A stretch of 64,000 nt of DNA, taken from Chthoniobacter flavus (GTDB lineage: Bacteria > Verrucomicrobiota > Verrucomicrobiia > Chthoniobacterales > JACTMZ01). The DNA lies in contig CAMDUL010000009.1 of the NCBI GenBank assembly GCA_945878135.1, positions 1 through 64,000 of the forward strand, written 5' to 3'. Shown here in pieces: positions 42,039 to 50,208 of this stretch. The translations under genes and the position numbers were made by a program. The notes under the pieces are model-generated. The model worked only from the letters and a program-made list of their open reading frames with translations. It did not search any database and was not told the DNA's origin. The first letter of the stretch is position 1. Each line of letters opens with the position of its first letter.

Positions 42039-42538
42039 GAGACAAGAAACTCGAACTCGGCGTGGGGGCCTTCATGCTCCTCGGCTTGGCCGCGCTCGTT
42101 TACCTCACGGTGAAACTCGGGGCGGGGGAATTCGTCGGTGGCGATACCTACCGGGTCGAGGCGCGCTTCGCCAACACCGGCGGTCTCAGCCAAGGGGCCA
42201 CCGTCATGCTGGCCGGGGTCATTGTCGGGCGCGTGGAGGGGATCCGGCTCGACGAGGCCGACTACAGCGCAATCGTCGACCTGCGCATCCGTTCGGAGGT
42301 GCGGCTGCCGTCGGACACCATGGCCTCGATCAAGACGTCGGGTCTCATCGGCGACAAATACATTGCGCTTGCGCCGGGGGCGGAAGAGGAGTTTCTTGAA
42401 CCCTCCGCCCGCATCATCATGACCGAGTCTGCCGTCGAACTTGAGTCCCTGATCAGCAAGATGGCGTTCGGCAGCGTGAACGAAGCCGAGGCCGGCTCTC
42501 CGCAGGAGGCGGCGGCAACTCCCGTCCCTGCACCATGA
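42035..42538 (+). CDS. mlaD: MlaD/MCE-family protein, second locus
   Basis: 167 residues, the size of E. coli MlaD. It has one TM (LGVGAFMLLGLAALVYLTV) and then the MCE domain: RFANTGGLSQGATVMLAGVI and IKTSGLIGDKYIALAPG. Unlike the first-locus MlaD it lacks the long helical tail. It therefore resembles the classical short ring that works with MlaC. ATGA overlaps join it to both mlaF and mlaC. Confidence 0.94.
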   Translation: MRDKKLELGVGAFMLLGLAALVYLTVKLGAGEFVGGDTYRVEARFANTGGLSQGATVMLAGVIVGRVEGIRLDEADYSAIVDLRIRSEVRLPSDTMASIKTSGLIGDKYIALAPGAEEEFLEPSARIIMTESAVELESLISKMAFGSVNEAEAGSPQEAAATPVPAP

Positions 42539-43107
42539 AACTCCTGTCCCTCCTCCTCGGCTCCGCCATGGTGCTGGGCGCGCCGGCGCGGGCCGCGGGC
42601 GATGCCGAGTCCAGCCTGCGCGAGGGAATGAGTGAGGTCCTTGCGGTGGCCGAAGGGGCGAAGGGCGGGCGTACGATGGCCGACCGGCTCCAGCCGATCC
42701 TCGAAAAGCGTATTTGCTTCGAGTCAATGACCCGCCGCGCCGTCGGCCCCGGTTGGCGTCAGTTCACCCCCTCGCAGCAAGAAGAAGCCACCAAGCTGTT
42801 CACCAAGCTGATCATCCGCAGCTACAGCAGCAAGTTCACTCCCGGACAGCGGCCCGAGGTGAATTATTTGAAGGGCACATCGCCGGCGCCGGGCAAGATC
42901 GAGATCCCCACCACGATACTCTACAAGGGCAGTCGCTACAGCATCGTCTACCGCATGGAAAACCGCGGACGCTGGCTGGTCACCGACATCCTGGCCGAAG
43001 GCGTCAGTCTCGTGGCCAACTACCGCGCCCAATTCGACGGGCTCTACAAAAAAGGCGGCGCCACGGCCGTGCTCGACTCGCTCCGGCAATCCGTGGCCCG
43101 GACTTGA
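42535..43107 (+). CDS. mlaC: MlaC-like periplasmic lipid-shuttle protein
   Basis: 190 residues with a signal peptide (MKLLSLLLGSAMVLGAPARA). Family features are an N-terminal helix, then LEKRICFESMTRRAVGPGWR, LFTKLIIRSYSSKF and YRMENRGRWLVTDILAEGVS followed by LVANYRAQF near the end. MlaC carries phospholipid between the outer-membrane MlaA complex and the inner-membrane MlaFEDB complex. Its start overlaps the mlaD stop and its stop overlaps the mlaA start by one base. Confidence 0.93.
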   Translation: MKLLSLLLGSAMVLGAPARAAGDAESSLREGMSEVLAVAEGAKGGRTMADRLQPILEKRICFESMTRRAVGPGWRQFTPSQQEEATKLFTKLIIRSYSSKFTPGQRPEVNYLKGTSPAPGKIEIPTTILYKGSRYSIVYRMENRGRWLVTDILAEGVSLVANYRAQFDGLYKKGGATAVLDSLRQSVART

Positions 43108-43883
43108 TGAAACTTTTTCTTCCCACCCTGGCTTGCGCCGCGCTGGTGTTCTCCGCCGGTTGCGCGGGGCAAGCCGGGGAAAACGCACCCGGCGCCGCTG
43201 CGCCGACGGGCAAAGCAGTCGCGTCCGGCGGGGCCGATGCCGATTGGGACGAGGTGGCCGAGGTCAAGGTCCACGATCCCATCGAACCGGTGAATCGCGG
43301 CTTATTCTGGTTCAATCACCAACTCTACACTTACGTGGCCAAGCCTTTCTCCAAGGCCTACAAGTTTGTTTTCCCGCAGCCGGTGCGCCATGGCATCCGC
43401 AATGCTTATGACAATATCCGTTTCCCGGTTCGCCTGGTGAATCACACCCTGCAGGGGCGCCTCGACCGCAGTGCCAAGGAAACCGGCAAGTTCTTGGTCA
43501 ACACCACCGCGGGCGTGGGTGGAATCATGAAGCCCTCCGAAAAAATCCCCGCGCTGGCCGACTTGCCGTCGGCCGACACCGGCCAGACCTTCGCCAAATG
43601 GGGCGTGCCGCACGGCCCCTATGTCGTTTTGCCGGTCCTCGGCCCGAGCAGTTGCCGCGATGCAGTCGGCACCGCCGGCGACACCGCGCTCAATCCCATT
43701 TCCTGGCTCACCTTCGTGTTCGGCGGCGCGGCCTGGACCACGGGGGTCTCGGCGCCTTCCGGGACGCACAGTTTGCCCGACCGGATGGACACCTACGATC
43801 TGGCCACCAAGGACGCCGTTGATCCCTACGTCTCCGCGCGCACCGGCTACATCCAATACCGCAACGCCGCGGCCCGGCGCTAA
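43107..43883 (+). CDS. mlaA: MlaA/VacJ-family outer-membrane lipoprotein
   Basis: 258 residues. The signal ends in a lipobox (FSAGC, Cys19). The VacJ domain shows DPIEPVNRGLFWFNHQLY, RNAYDNIRFPVRLVNHTLQG, GKFLVNTTAGVGG and TFAKWGVPHGPYVVLPVLGP. MlaA sits in the outer-membrane inner leaflet and removes misplaced phospholipid to MlaC. It completes an E-F-D-C-A set; no mlaB STAS gene is seen. It converges on the small gene at 43880 with a four-base overlap. Confidence 0.95.
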   Translation: MKLFLPTLACAALVFSAGCAGQAGENAPGAAAPTGKAVASGGADADWDEVAEVKVHDPIEPVNRGLFWFNHQLYTYVAKPFSKAYKFVFPQPVRHGIRNAYDNIRFPVRLVNHTLQGRLDRSAKETGKFLVNTTAGVGGIMKPSEKIPALADLPSADTGQTFAKWGVPHGPYVVLPVLGPSSCRDAVGTAGDTALNPISWLTFVFGGAAWTTGVSAPSGTHSLPDRMDTYDLATKDAVDPYVSARTGYIQYRNAAARR

Positions 43884-44137
43884 CCCGCGGACGGTTCAGC
43901 CAGCATCCGGTCGGCCAGCAGGACATCCTCGTGCGAAGCGCGCCGGCGCTGGTATTTGCGCCAGAGAATCTCCCTCAATTCCTCGAGATCCGGACGCTCC
44001 GGGGTTTCGTGATAGGTCCACTCGGCCTCGTGTTTCAACTTCGACTGCAATTTCCACCGCCCCTGGTTTTTGACCGCACGCACCTCGCGCTTCTCGCCAT
44101 CCTCCGTGCGGCGGGTCCAAGCGTGCAGATTGCGCAT
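43880..44137 (-). CDS. Small charged hypothetical protein
   Basis: 85 residues, not recognised. The first half reads like a beta-hairpin domain (KREVRAVKNQGRWKLQSKL; EAEWTYHETP), the second is an amphipathic helix rich in Arg and Glu (LEELREILWRKYQRRRA). It is soluble, without signal peptide. A convergent four-base overlap with mlaA and a plausible coding composition support it. Function unknown. Confidence 0.65.
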   Translation of the reverse strand: MRNLHAWTRRTEDGEKREVRAVKNQGRWKLQSKLKHEAEWTYHETPERPDLEELREILWRKYQRRRASHEDVLLADRMLAEPSAG

Positions 44138-44239
44138 GAGCAGATTGAGGAGAGGGCGCGGATTTTTGGCAAGGAGGATTGACGGATTTCTCCAACGACA
44201 TTATCACGGAATCGCGTTCTTTTGCATGACAAGCATCCG

Positions 44240-44370
44240 GATCCGTCCGGGTGAGACCGATGGGCAGACCAAGGGAAGGCCGTGAGATCCGGCCACAGTT
44301 GCGCTGCGGTATCCGGTAACAATCCTTCATCCCGCGTCAGCGGGAGCAAAGCCAGTCCGACCCGTGTCGG
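44240..44370 (+). promoter_or_regulatory. Cobalamin riboswitch
   Basis: The B12 aptamer core is visible in order. AAGGGAA is at 44271-44277. GGCC-GTGAGATCC-GGCC is at 44278-44294, matching the conserved hairpin with its GTG-A-ATCC loop. CAGTTGCGCTGCGGTAT at 44296-44312 is the conserved core variant, and AAGCCAGTCCGACC at 44349-44362 is the B12 box. A side hairpin CCCGC-GTCA-GCGGG (44331-44344) precedes the box. Spacing fits RF00174. It stands 214 bases before a secreted-protein gene on the same strand, so cobalamin is expected to repress that gene and those translated after it. Exact ends are approximate. Confidence 0.85.
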
Positions 44371-44583
44371 GCGAAGGCGAGGGGAGAGGCGAGCGCCACG
44401 GCGCTCACAGACCGGGAGTCCGAATATCTTCCTGCCCATCCTCGACGCGCACGCGGCCGGGTGGCCGCGGGCGAAAAATCTTCATCGCAAGAAATGAAGC
44501 GTGCGGGAGTGGTCTTTGCTGATCGTTTCCACGCGGAACGCCTCATCAAGGTCTCTCTTGCCACCAAAACAAGAAGACAACTG
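44371..44583 (+). promoter_or_regulatory. Long leader with possible riboswitch expression platform
   Basis: No convincing gene lies between the aptamer and the start at 44584. Two hairpins are visible: GAGCGC/GCGCTC around 44391-44406, and CGCGGCC/GGCCGCG with a GGGT loop at 44452-44469 followed by GGCGAAAAATC. Neither has a full T run, so control could be at translation, or by Rho. An ATG at 44494 opens a frame that reads into the same protein but gives a non-signal N-terminus. Confidence 0.45.
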
Positions 44584-45432
44584 ATGAAAAAATGGTTCGT
44601 GGCGCTGCTCGCGCTGCCAATGCCGGGTTTGCCGGCGCAGCCCCGGGTCGACAACTTCGACCAGATCCAATACTGGGTCGGCTCGGGCCAAAACCGCGCC
44701 GCGCTTGTTCTCCAGTGGAATGACGGACGGAATCCCGTTTCGCTCGCTTGGGGTTACCGGTGGGATGGTGCCGCCACCGGGCTCGACATGCTTCGCGCCG
44801 TCGCCGGGAGCACGCAAACCGATGATCCGGCCGGGGACCCGGTGGATTCCGGGGCGGGAGCCGACAGCCGCTTGAGACTCGGCTTGGTGCAATACAGCTT
44901 CGGGCTCTCCGTTTTGTCCCTCGAGTATTCCCCGGGCGAAGGCGCCGTGCGGACCCAAAGCGATTGGTTCAACGGTTACTGGGAGTATCTCCTCCGCGGA
45001 GGCAACTTCGAGTATTACGACTGGTCGGCGGGCGACATGGCTCTCTATGACGTTGCCGGTTCGAGCAGCTATTCTCCGGACGCTTGGACCTCGGCCCCGA
45101 TTGGCGCGGGCGATCGGCCGTTGATCGACGGCGCATGGGACGCCTACAGCTTTGCTTCCGATTTCGATACCCGGCCCGTCGGGCAACCCGTCGCCGCCGG
45201 GTTGCCGTTGCCCGCCACGTCTTGCCTCATGGACGGGGGCAAGCCCGCGGTTTCGGTTCTCACCCAAACCAACTTCCTCTACCGGCTGGAATACAGTGAC
45301 AGTCCGGGAGGCCCGTGGGCCCCCGTGGGAGACAGCGAGCCCGGCACGGGCGGGGAAATGATCTTTGTCGACGAAACCGCGGAACTCCCGCCGCAGCGAT
45401 TCTACCGCATCGCGGTGAGCCAGGCCCCATGA
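44584..45432 (+). CDS. Secreted protein under cobalamin riboswitch control
   Basis: 282 residues from the ATG at 44584, with signal peptide MKKWFVALLALPMPGLPAQ. The mature N-terminus contains QYWVGSGQNRAALVLQWNDG and SLAWGYRWDGAATGLDML. From memory, similar openings occur in secreted proteins near B12 loci of Bacteroidetes and Verrucomicrobia; I cannot verify this here. Aromatic residues are frequent in the middle (DWFNGYWEYLL; FEYYDWSAGDM). The last 60 residues resemble a beta-sandwich seen in verrucomicrobial surface proteins (FLYRLEYSDSPGGPW; QRFYRIAVSQ). A role in binding corrinoids or displaying them at the surface is inferred from the riboswitch only. Confidence 0.8.
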   Translation: MKKWFVALLALPMPGLPAQPRVDNFDQIQYWVGSGQNRAALVLQWNDGRNPVSLAWGYRWDGAATGLDMLRAVAGSTQTDDPAGDPVDSGAGADSRLRLGLVQYSFGLSVLSLEYSPGEGAVRTQSDWFNGYWEYLLRGGNFEYYDWSAGDMALYDVAGSSSYSPDAWTSAPIGAGDRPLIDGAWDAYSFASDFDTRPVGQPVAAGLPLPATSCLMDGGKPAVSVLTQTNFLYRLEYSDSPGGPWAPVGDSEPGTGGEMIFVDETAELPPQRFYRIAVSQAP

Positions 45433-46193
45433 GGAAAAATCACGCTTTCACCCTCGTCGAACTGCTCGTGGTCATCACGACCGTTGTCGTGCTTTGCGCC
45501 GTGGCGGCGCCGGCTGTCTGGGGCGCCTACAAGACCTCCTCGCTTGCCGTCTCGGCCAACAACATCCGTCAGCTCGCCGCGGGCGGCGCCGCTTATCTCG
45601 GCGACAACAACTATCGCTTCTGGCCCTACCGCCGCGACGGGGAAATCGGGGGCGTGAAAGGTGCCATCTGGTGGTTCGGCTTCGAGCCCGGCAAAAGTTT
45701 GGGCAAGCCCGAGGGACAGCGCACCATCGACATGGACAACGGACCGCTCGGGCCCTACGTGCCGCGCAACATCACGCCCGATCCGAGCTTCGGCTTCGCC
45801 GGCACGCCCTTCAAACCGAAATACAAACACGGCTACATCGGCATCGGTTACAACGTCCTGCTCGCCGGCCGGAACGGCTGGACGACCGGGGGCGGCCCGC
45901 CGCTGCGGTATTGGGACCTGCCGAATCCCGGCCGGACCGTCGTTTTCGCCACCGCCGCGCAGGTCAACACCTTCCAAAAGCCGGCCAGCCCGCGCAAGCC
46001 GATGATCGAGGAATTTTACGGCTTCGACGACGACCGCGGAAAGATTCCATCCGTCCACTTCCGCCACAACGGACGCGCCATGGTGGCCTATGCCACGGGG
46101 GCGGCCGGACTGGTTCCGATGGACGAATCCGGCAAGGACCGCCGCGCTCCCGAGGCCAATGTCGGCCGGCTTGCCCCGGAGGCGCTGCGCTGA
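45429..46193 (+). CDS. Type II secretion-like pseudopilin (prepilin N-terminal methylation domain, DUF1559-like)
   Basis: 254 residues. The N-terminus is a class III signal: MRKNHAFTLVELLVVITTVV, where cleavage would fall before the Phe and the Glu is at position 5 of the mature chain. A globular C-terminal domain follows with NNIRQLAAGGAAYLGDNN and HFRHNGRAMVAYATG, which is close to the large verrucomicrobial/planctomycete family of H-X9-DG or DUF1559-type pseudopilins. It overlaps the secreted-protein stop by ATGA and is thus probably under the same B12 control. Confidence 0.87.
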   Translation: MRKNHAFTLVELLVVITTVVVLCAVAAPAVWGAYKTSSLAVSANNIRQLAAGGAAYLGDNNYRFWPYRRDGEIGGVKGAIWWFGFEPGKSLGKPEGQRTIDMDNGPLGPYVPRNITPDPSFGFAGTPFKPKYKHGYIGIGYNVLLAGRNGWTTGGGPPLRYWDLPNPGRTVVFATAAQVNTFQKPASPRKPMIEEFYGFDDDRGKIPSVHFRHNGRAMVAYATGAAGLVPMDESGKDRRAPEANVGRLAPEALR

Positions 46194-46218
46194 CCGCGCG
46201 TCATACCCGCCTTTGCGG

Positions 46219-46249
46219 TTGACTTGACCGGCGGAGGCGAAACTATCTC
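46219..46249 (+). promoter_or_regulatory. Candidate promoter of metY-metX
   Basis: TTGACT (46219-46224), a 19-base spacer, TATCTC (46244-46249). It predicts a leader of about 20 bases before the ATG at 46277. No SAM or other riboswitch fits in this short gap. Confidence 0.35.
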
Positions 46250-46276
46250 CCTTCCACTCCCACCATCCGACCAGCC

Positions 46277-47563
46277 ATGAGATTCGACACCCTTTGCCTC
46301 CACGGCGGACAGCAACCCGATCCGACCACCCTTTCACGCGCGGTGCCCGTTTACCGCACCAGTTCCTTTGTCTTCAAGAGCACCGAGCACGCCGCGAACC
46401 TTTTTGCGCTCAAGGAGTTGGGCAATATCTACACGCGGCTGATGAACCCCACGACCGACGTGCTGGAAAAGCGGGTTGCCCTGCTCGAAGGCGCTCCGGA
46501 AATGGGCGGACTCGGCGTCGCCTCCGGCACCGCGGGCGTTTTCTACTCGATCATCAATCTGGCCTCGGCCGGCGACAATATCGTCAGCGCCCGCAACCTC
46601 TACGGCGGCACCTACACCCAGTTCAACGACATCCTGCCGTCCCTCGGCATCAAAGTGAAATTCGTCGATTCGAACGATCCGCAGAATTTCGCCAAAGCGA
46701 TCGATGACAAAACCCGCGCGCTGTTCGTCGAAACCGTTTCGAATCCCGCGCTGGAAGTCGTTGACCTGGAAAAAGTGGCCAAGGTCGCACACGACCACGG
46801 CATCCCCCTCATTGTCGATGCCACCTTTTCCACACCCTACCTGACCAAGCCGCTCGATTTCGGGGCGGACATTGTCATTCACTCCCTGACCAAATGGTTC
46901 GGCGGTCACGGCACCGGCATCGGCGGGGTGGTGGTGGACAGCGGACGATTCAACTGGGGCGCGGGCAGGCATCCGCTCTATGACAATCCGGACAACAGCT
47001 ACCACGGACTCCGCTGGGGCCACGACCTGCCGGCGCCGCTGGCCCCTCTCGCCTTCATCCTGCGCATGCGCACCGTCCCGCTCCGCAACCTCGGCGCCTG
47101 CATCGCGCCGGACAACTCTTGGTTCTTCCTGCAGGGCATCGAGACGCTGCCTCTGCGCATGGAAAAACACTGCGCCAATGCCTTGGTCGTGGCCGAGCAT
47201 CTCAAAAAACACCAGGACGTCGAATGGGTCCGTTTCCCGGGCCTGAAGGACGATCCGTATTTCGACCTGAACAAGAAGTATCTCCATGGAAAAGGCGGTT
47301 CCATGGTCGTGTTCGGGATCAAAGGCGGCGCGCCGGCCGGCAAAAAGTTCATCGAATCGCTCAAGATCTTCTCGCACCTGGCCAACGTGGGTGACGCCAA
47401 GAGTTTGGCCATTCATCCCGCCACCACCACGCACTCGCAACTCAACGAGGACCAGCAACGCGGGGCCGGTATCACGCCGGAACTCATCCGTCTCTCCATC
47501 GGCATCGAAGACCCGGCCGACCTGATCGAGGATATCGACCAGGCTCTGGCCGCGGCGAAATAG
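46277..47563 (+). CDS. metY: O-acetylhomoserine sulfhydrylase
   Basis: PLP enzyme that makes homocysteine from O-acetylhomoserine and sulfide. It is 428 residues, typical for MetY. Motifs are RFDTLCLHGGQQPDP at the start, YTRLMNPTTDVLEKRVALLE, and GVASGTAGVFYSI. The PLP-lysine segment is DIVIHSLTKWFGGHGTGIGG, and the C-terminal SLAIHPATTTHSQL is typical of Cys/Met-metabolism enzymes. It lies 10 bases upstream of metX, so the pair gives direct sulfhydrylation of homoserine. Confidence 0.96.
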   Translation: MRFDTLCLHGGQQPDPTTLSRAVPVYRTSSFVFKSTEHAANLFALKELGNIYTRLMNPTTDVLEKRVALLEGAPEMGGLGVASGTAGVFYSIINLASAGDNIVSARNLYGGTYTQFNDILPSLGIKVKFVDSNDPQNFAKAIDDKTRALFVETVSNPALEVVDLEKVAKVAHDHGIPLIVDATFSTPYLTKPLDFGADIVIHSLTKWFGGHGTGIGGVVVDSGRFNWGAGRHPLYDNPDNSYHGLRWGHDLPAPLAPLAFILRMRTVPLRNLGACIAPDNSWFFLQGIETLPLRMEKHCANALVVAEHLKKHQDVEWVRFPGLKDDPYFDLNKKYLHGKGGSMVVFGIKGGAPAGKKFIESLKIFSHLANVGDAKSLAIHPATTTHSQLNEDQQRGAGITPELIRLSIGIEDPADLIEDIDQALAAAK

Positions 47564-47573
47564 GCACCACGAC

Positions 47574-48728
47574 ATGAGCAAAGGCGTCGGCGAGGTCGAA
47601 ACACAGTTTCTGACCTTCGGCAGCGCGGACGATCCGTTCGTCACCGCGGGCGGCGATCGTCTGCCCGGGGTGACCATTGCCTACGAGACTTACGGCGAAC
47701 TCAACGCCGACCGCAGCAACGCCATCCTGCTCTTCCACGCGCTCAGCGGCAGCCAGCATGCCGCGGGCACGAACAACGCGGTGCCGGGGACCGATCACCG
47801 GTGGACCGAGGAAATGCACACCGGTTGGTGGGACGGCTTCATCGGGGCGGGACGCGCCCTCGACACGGACAAATATTTTATCATCTGTGCGAACTACCTG
47901 GGCGGCTGCTACGGGTCGACCGGTCCGTGTTCGGTCAATCCGTCCACCGGCCAAGTCTACGGCGGCAACTTCCCGCGCGTGACGGTCCATGACATCGTCC
48001 GCGCGCAACTCCCGCTGCTCGACCATCTCGGCATCGGGAAGTTGCAGGCCGTGGTCGGCACCTCGCTGGGCGGCATGATGGCTCTCGACTTCGCCGTGCA
48101 CTGGCCCGACCGCGTGACCAACGTCGTCACCATCGGCACCGGCCTCCGCTCGCACGGCCTGCAGCAAATGCACAACCTCGAGCAAATCATCGCCATCACC
48201 CGCGACCCGGATTTCCGCGGAGGTGACTACTACGGCACACCGGGGCCCGTCCACGGCCTCGCCCTGGCCCGCATGATCAGCCACAAAACGTTCCTCTATG
48301 CCGACGTCATCGAGGAGCGGGCCCGTGTGGACATTGTCAAACCCGAGACGGATTTGCCGTGGTATGAAATCTCCAGCGTCCTCGAGAGCTACATGCTCTA
48401 CCAGGGCCAGAAGTTCGTGAAACGCTTCGACGCGAATTCCTACCTCCGCATCATCGACGCCTGGCAGCAGTTCGACCTTTACGGCGACGCGAAAAAGGCC
48501 GGATGGCAGCCGCTTTTCGGGCGCTGTCGGGACCAGCACTACCTCGTCTTCACTATCGACAGCGATTGTTGCTTCTATCCCGATTACCAGACCGAGATCT
48601 GCGGGGAGTTGAAAAAAGCGGGCGTCCCGCATCTCCGCCTCACCGTGCATTCGGAAAAGGGCCACGACAGCTTCCTTCTCGAGCCCAAGCTCTACACTCC
48701 TCATCTGGCCTACGCGCTGGGGCATTGA
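47574..48728 (+). CDS. metX: Homoserine O-acetyltransferase
   Basis: Alpha/beta-hydrolase-fold acyltransferase making O-acetylhomoserine from homoserine and acetyl-CoA; some relatives use succinyl-CoA, so acyl specificity needs testing. It is 384 residues. The oxyanion and substrate segment is ANYLGGCYGSTGPCSVNP, the nucleophile Ser is in VVGTSLGGMMALDFA, and the Asp and His are in the segments TIDSDCCFYP and EKGHDSFLLE. It follows metY by 10 bases and converges with the MATE gene. Confidence 0.95.
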   Translation: MSKGVGEVETQFLTFGSADDPFVTAGGDRLPGVTIAYETYGELNADRSNAILLFHALSGSQHAAGTNNAVPGTDHRWTEEMHTGWWDGFIGAGRALDTDKYFIICANYLGGCYGSTGPCSVNPSTGQVYGGNFPRVTVHDIVRAQLPLLDHLGIGKLQAVVGTSLGGMMALDFAVHWPDRVTNVVTIGTGLRSHGLQQMHNLEQIIAITRDPDFRGGDYYGTPGPVHGLALARMISHKTFLYADVIEERARVDIVKPETDLPWYEISSVLESYMLYQGQKFVKRFDANSYLRIIDAWQQFDLYGDAKKAGWQPLFGRCRDQHYLVFTIDSDCCFYPDYQTEICGELKKAGVPHLRLTVHSEKGHDSFLLEPKLYTPHLAYALGH

Positions 48729-48785
48729 GGGGCGGGGACGAGCCGCCCGCTCGACCGGCCCGTGCATCAGCCGCCATCTCCCCGG

Positions 48786-50129
48786 CTACACGTTTGGCCG
48801 GTCCGCCCGCGTCTTGCCGACAAACCGCAACACGAGCAGGACCGCCGCGAAGACCAATCCCCAGGCCAGCCCGACCCACATCCCCGCCGCGCCCTGGCCG
48901 CGTCCAAAGGCCAGCCAACTTCCCAAGGGCAGCGCGATCAACCAGTATGCGGCCACCGTGATCCACATCGGCGCCTTCGTATCGCGCAAGCCGCGGAGCA
49001 ACCCGGACCCCACCACTTGCACGCCGTCCACCAGCTGGAAGATCCCGGCAATGACCAGCAGCTGCACGGCGATGACAATAACCGCGGGATCTTCGACAAA
49101 GCCCCGCGCAATGGAGGGTCCGGCCACGACGAGGACGACGGTGAAAACGCTCATCACGACAAGTCCGACGAACCACGCCCCGGCCCCGATCGGACGGAGC
49201 AAATCCTGACGTCCGGCCCCAAGGGCCTGGGCGATCCGCACCGTCGAGGCCATGGCCACTCCCAACGGGAACATGAACGTGGTCGACGCGCAGGTGATGG
49301 CGATCTGGTGCGCGGCCAGGGGCACCGCCCCGAGACGCCCGATGAGCAAGGCGGCCGCGGCGAATGCCCCGACCTCGCTGAGCAACTGCAACCCGGTGGG
49401 GGTGCCCAGTCGCAGCAACGCCGCCTGCTCCCGCCACCACGCCCGGTCGGGCTTCCATCGCTCCACGGGTGCGCTGCTTCCGGCCAGAACGAACCACGTC
49501 AGCGCCGCGAAGGTCACCACGCGGCTGATCAGCGTGGCCCAGCCCGCACCGGCCAGGCCCAGGGCCGGTGCGCCGAGGTTGCCGAAGATGAGGATCCAGT
49601 TGAGCCCGACATTGAGCAACACCCCGCCGAACATGATCCAAAAAGCCGGCCACGGACGGTTCTGGCTCTCGAGATAACTGCGCGCCGTGGCGGTAAGCCA
49701 CGCCGGAATGAGCGACCAGGCGACAATGAGCGTGTAGGCCGTGGCCTCCTCGACCACGCCCGGCGCCTGACCGAGGTGGTGGAACAGGGGATAAAGCAAA
49801 TGCATCCCCGCGGCGCAGAGCACACCGCCGATCACCGAGAGCCCGACCCCGCCGTAGTAAGCCCGTGCCATGGTATGGACCATGCCGGCGCCGTGCGCGT
49901 GGGAGACGCGGACCGAGACCGCGGTGAGCACGCCGAATCCGGCAATGGCCACCACCATGAGCACATTGTTGCCGAAGGCGCAGGCCGCGAGAGCCAAGGT
50001 GCCGACATGTCCGACCATCACCGTGTCGGCCACGCCCATGAGCATTTGCCCGACCTGCCCCGCCGTGATCGGCGCGGCCAGACGCAGCGTCGGCCGTAAT
50101 TCACGGAGCGTGGTGCGGGCAAAACTCAT
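48786..50129 (-). CDS. MATE-family efflux transporter
   Basis: 447-residue multidrug and toxin extrusion protein with 12 TM helices in two halves. The N-terminal half has LRLAAPITAGQVGQMLMGVA and VADTVMVGHVGTLALAACAF, both close to the NorM consensus. The second half shows RLGTPTGLQLLSEVGAFAAA and FPLGVAMASTVRIAQALGAG. Such proteins expel cationic drugs in exchange for sodium or protons; the substrate is not predictable. Start at 50129 (MSFARTTLRE). Upstream extension in frame is Arg-rich and unlikely. Confidence 0.93.
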   Translation of the reverse strand: MSFARTTLRELRPTLRLAAPITAGQVGQMLMGVADTVMVGHVGTLALAACAFGNNVLMVVAIAGFGVLTAVSVRVSHAHGAGMVHTMARAYYGGVGLSVIGGVLCAAGMHLLYPLFHHLGQAPGVVEEATAYTLIVAWSLIPAWLTATARSYLESQNRPWPAFWIMFGGVLLNVGLNWILIFGNLGAPALGLAGAGWATLISRVVTFAALTWFVLAGSSAPVERWKPDRAWWREQAALLRLGTPTGLQLLSEVGAFAAAALLIGRLGAVPLAAHQIAITCASTTFMFPLGVAMASTVRIAQALGAGRQDLLRPIGAGAWFVGLVVMSVFTVVLVVAGPSIARGFVEDPAVIVIAVQLLVIAGIFQLVDGVQVVGSGLLRGLRDTKAPMWITVAAYWLIALPLGSWLAFGRGQGAAGMWVGLAWGLVFAAVLLVLRFVGKTRADRPNV

Positions 50130-50173
50130 CGGAAAAACGTATCGTGACCGAACGTTTTTGCCCCGTCGAGGTC

Positions 50174-50202
50174 TTGCCCCCGCCGTCCGCGATCCGCATA
50201 GT
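50174..50202 (+). promoter_or_regulatory. Candidate promoter of the M42 peptidase gene
   Basis: TTGCCC (50174-50179), a 17-base spacer, CATAGT (50197-50202), then 6 bases to the GTG at 50209. Predicted leaderless. Confidence 0.42.
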
Positions 50203-50208
50203 GCCCCC

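Noticed and set aside
44452-44469. Strong CGCGGCC hairpin as an intrinsic terminator of the riboswitch
   Set aside because: The following sequence is GGCGAAAAATC, without U-rich tail in the sense strand. It is recorded only as a possible part of the expression platform.
46194-46276. Possible SAM or other riboswitch before metY
   Set aside because: The 83-base gap is too short and shows no conserved SAM aptamer elements; a plain promoter explains it.
48729-48748. GGGGCGG / CCGCCC hairpin after metX
   Set aside because: There is no T run on either strand, so an intrinsic terminator is not supported.
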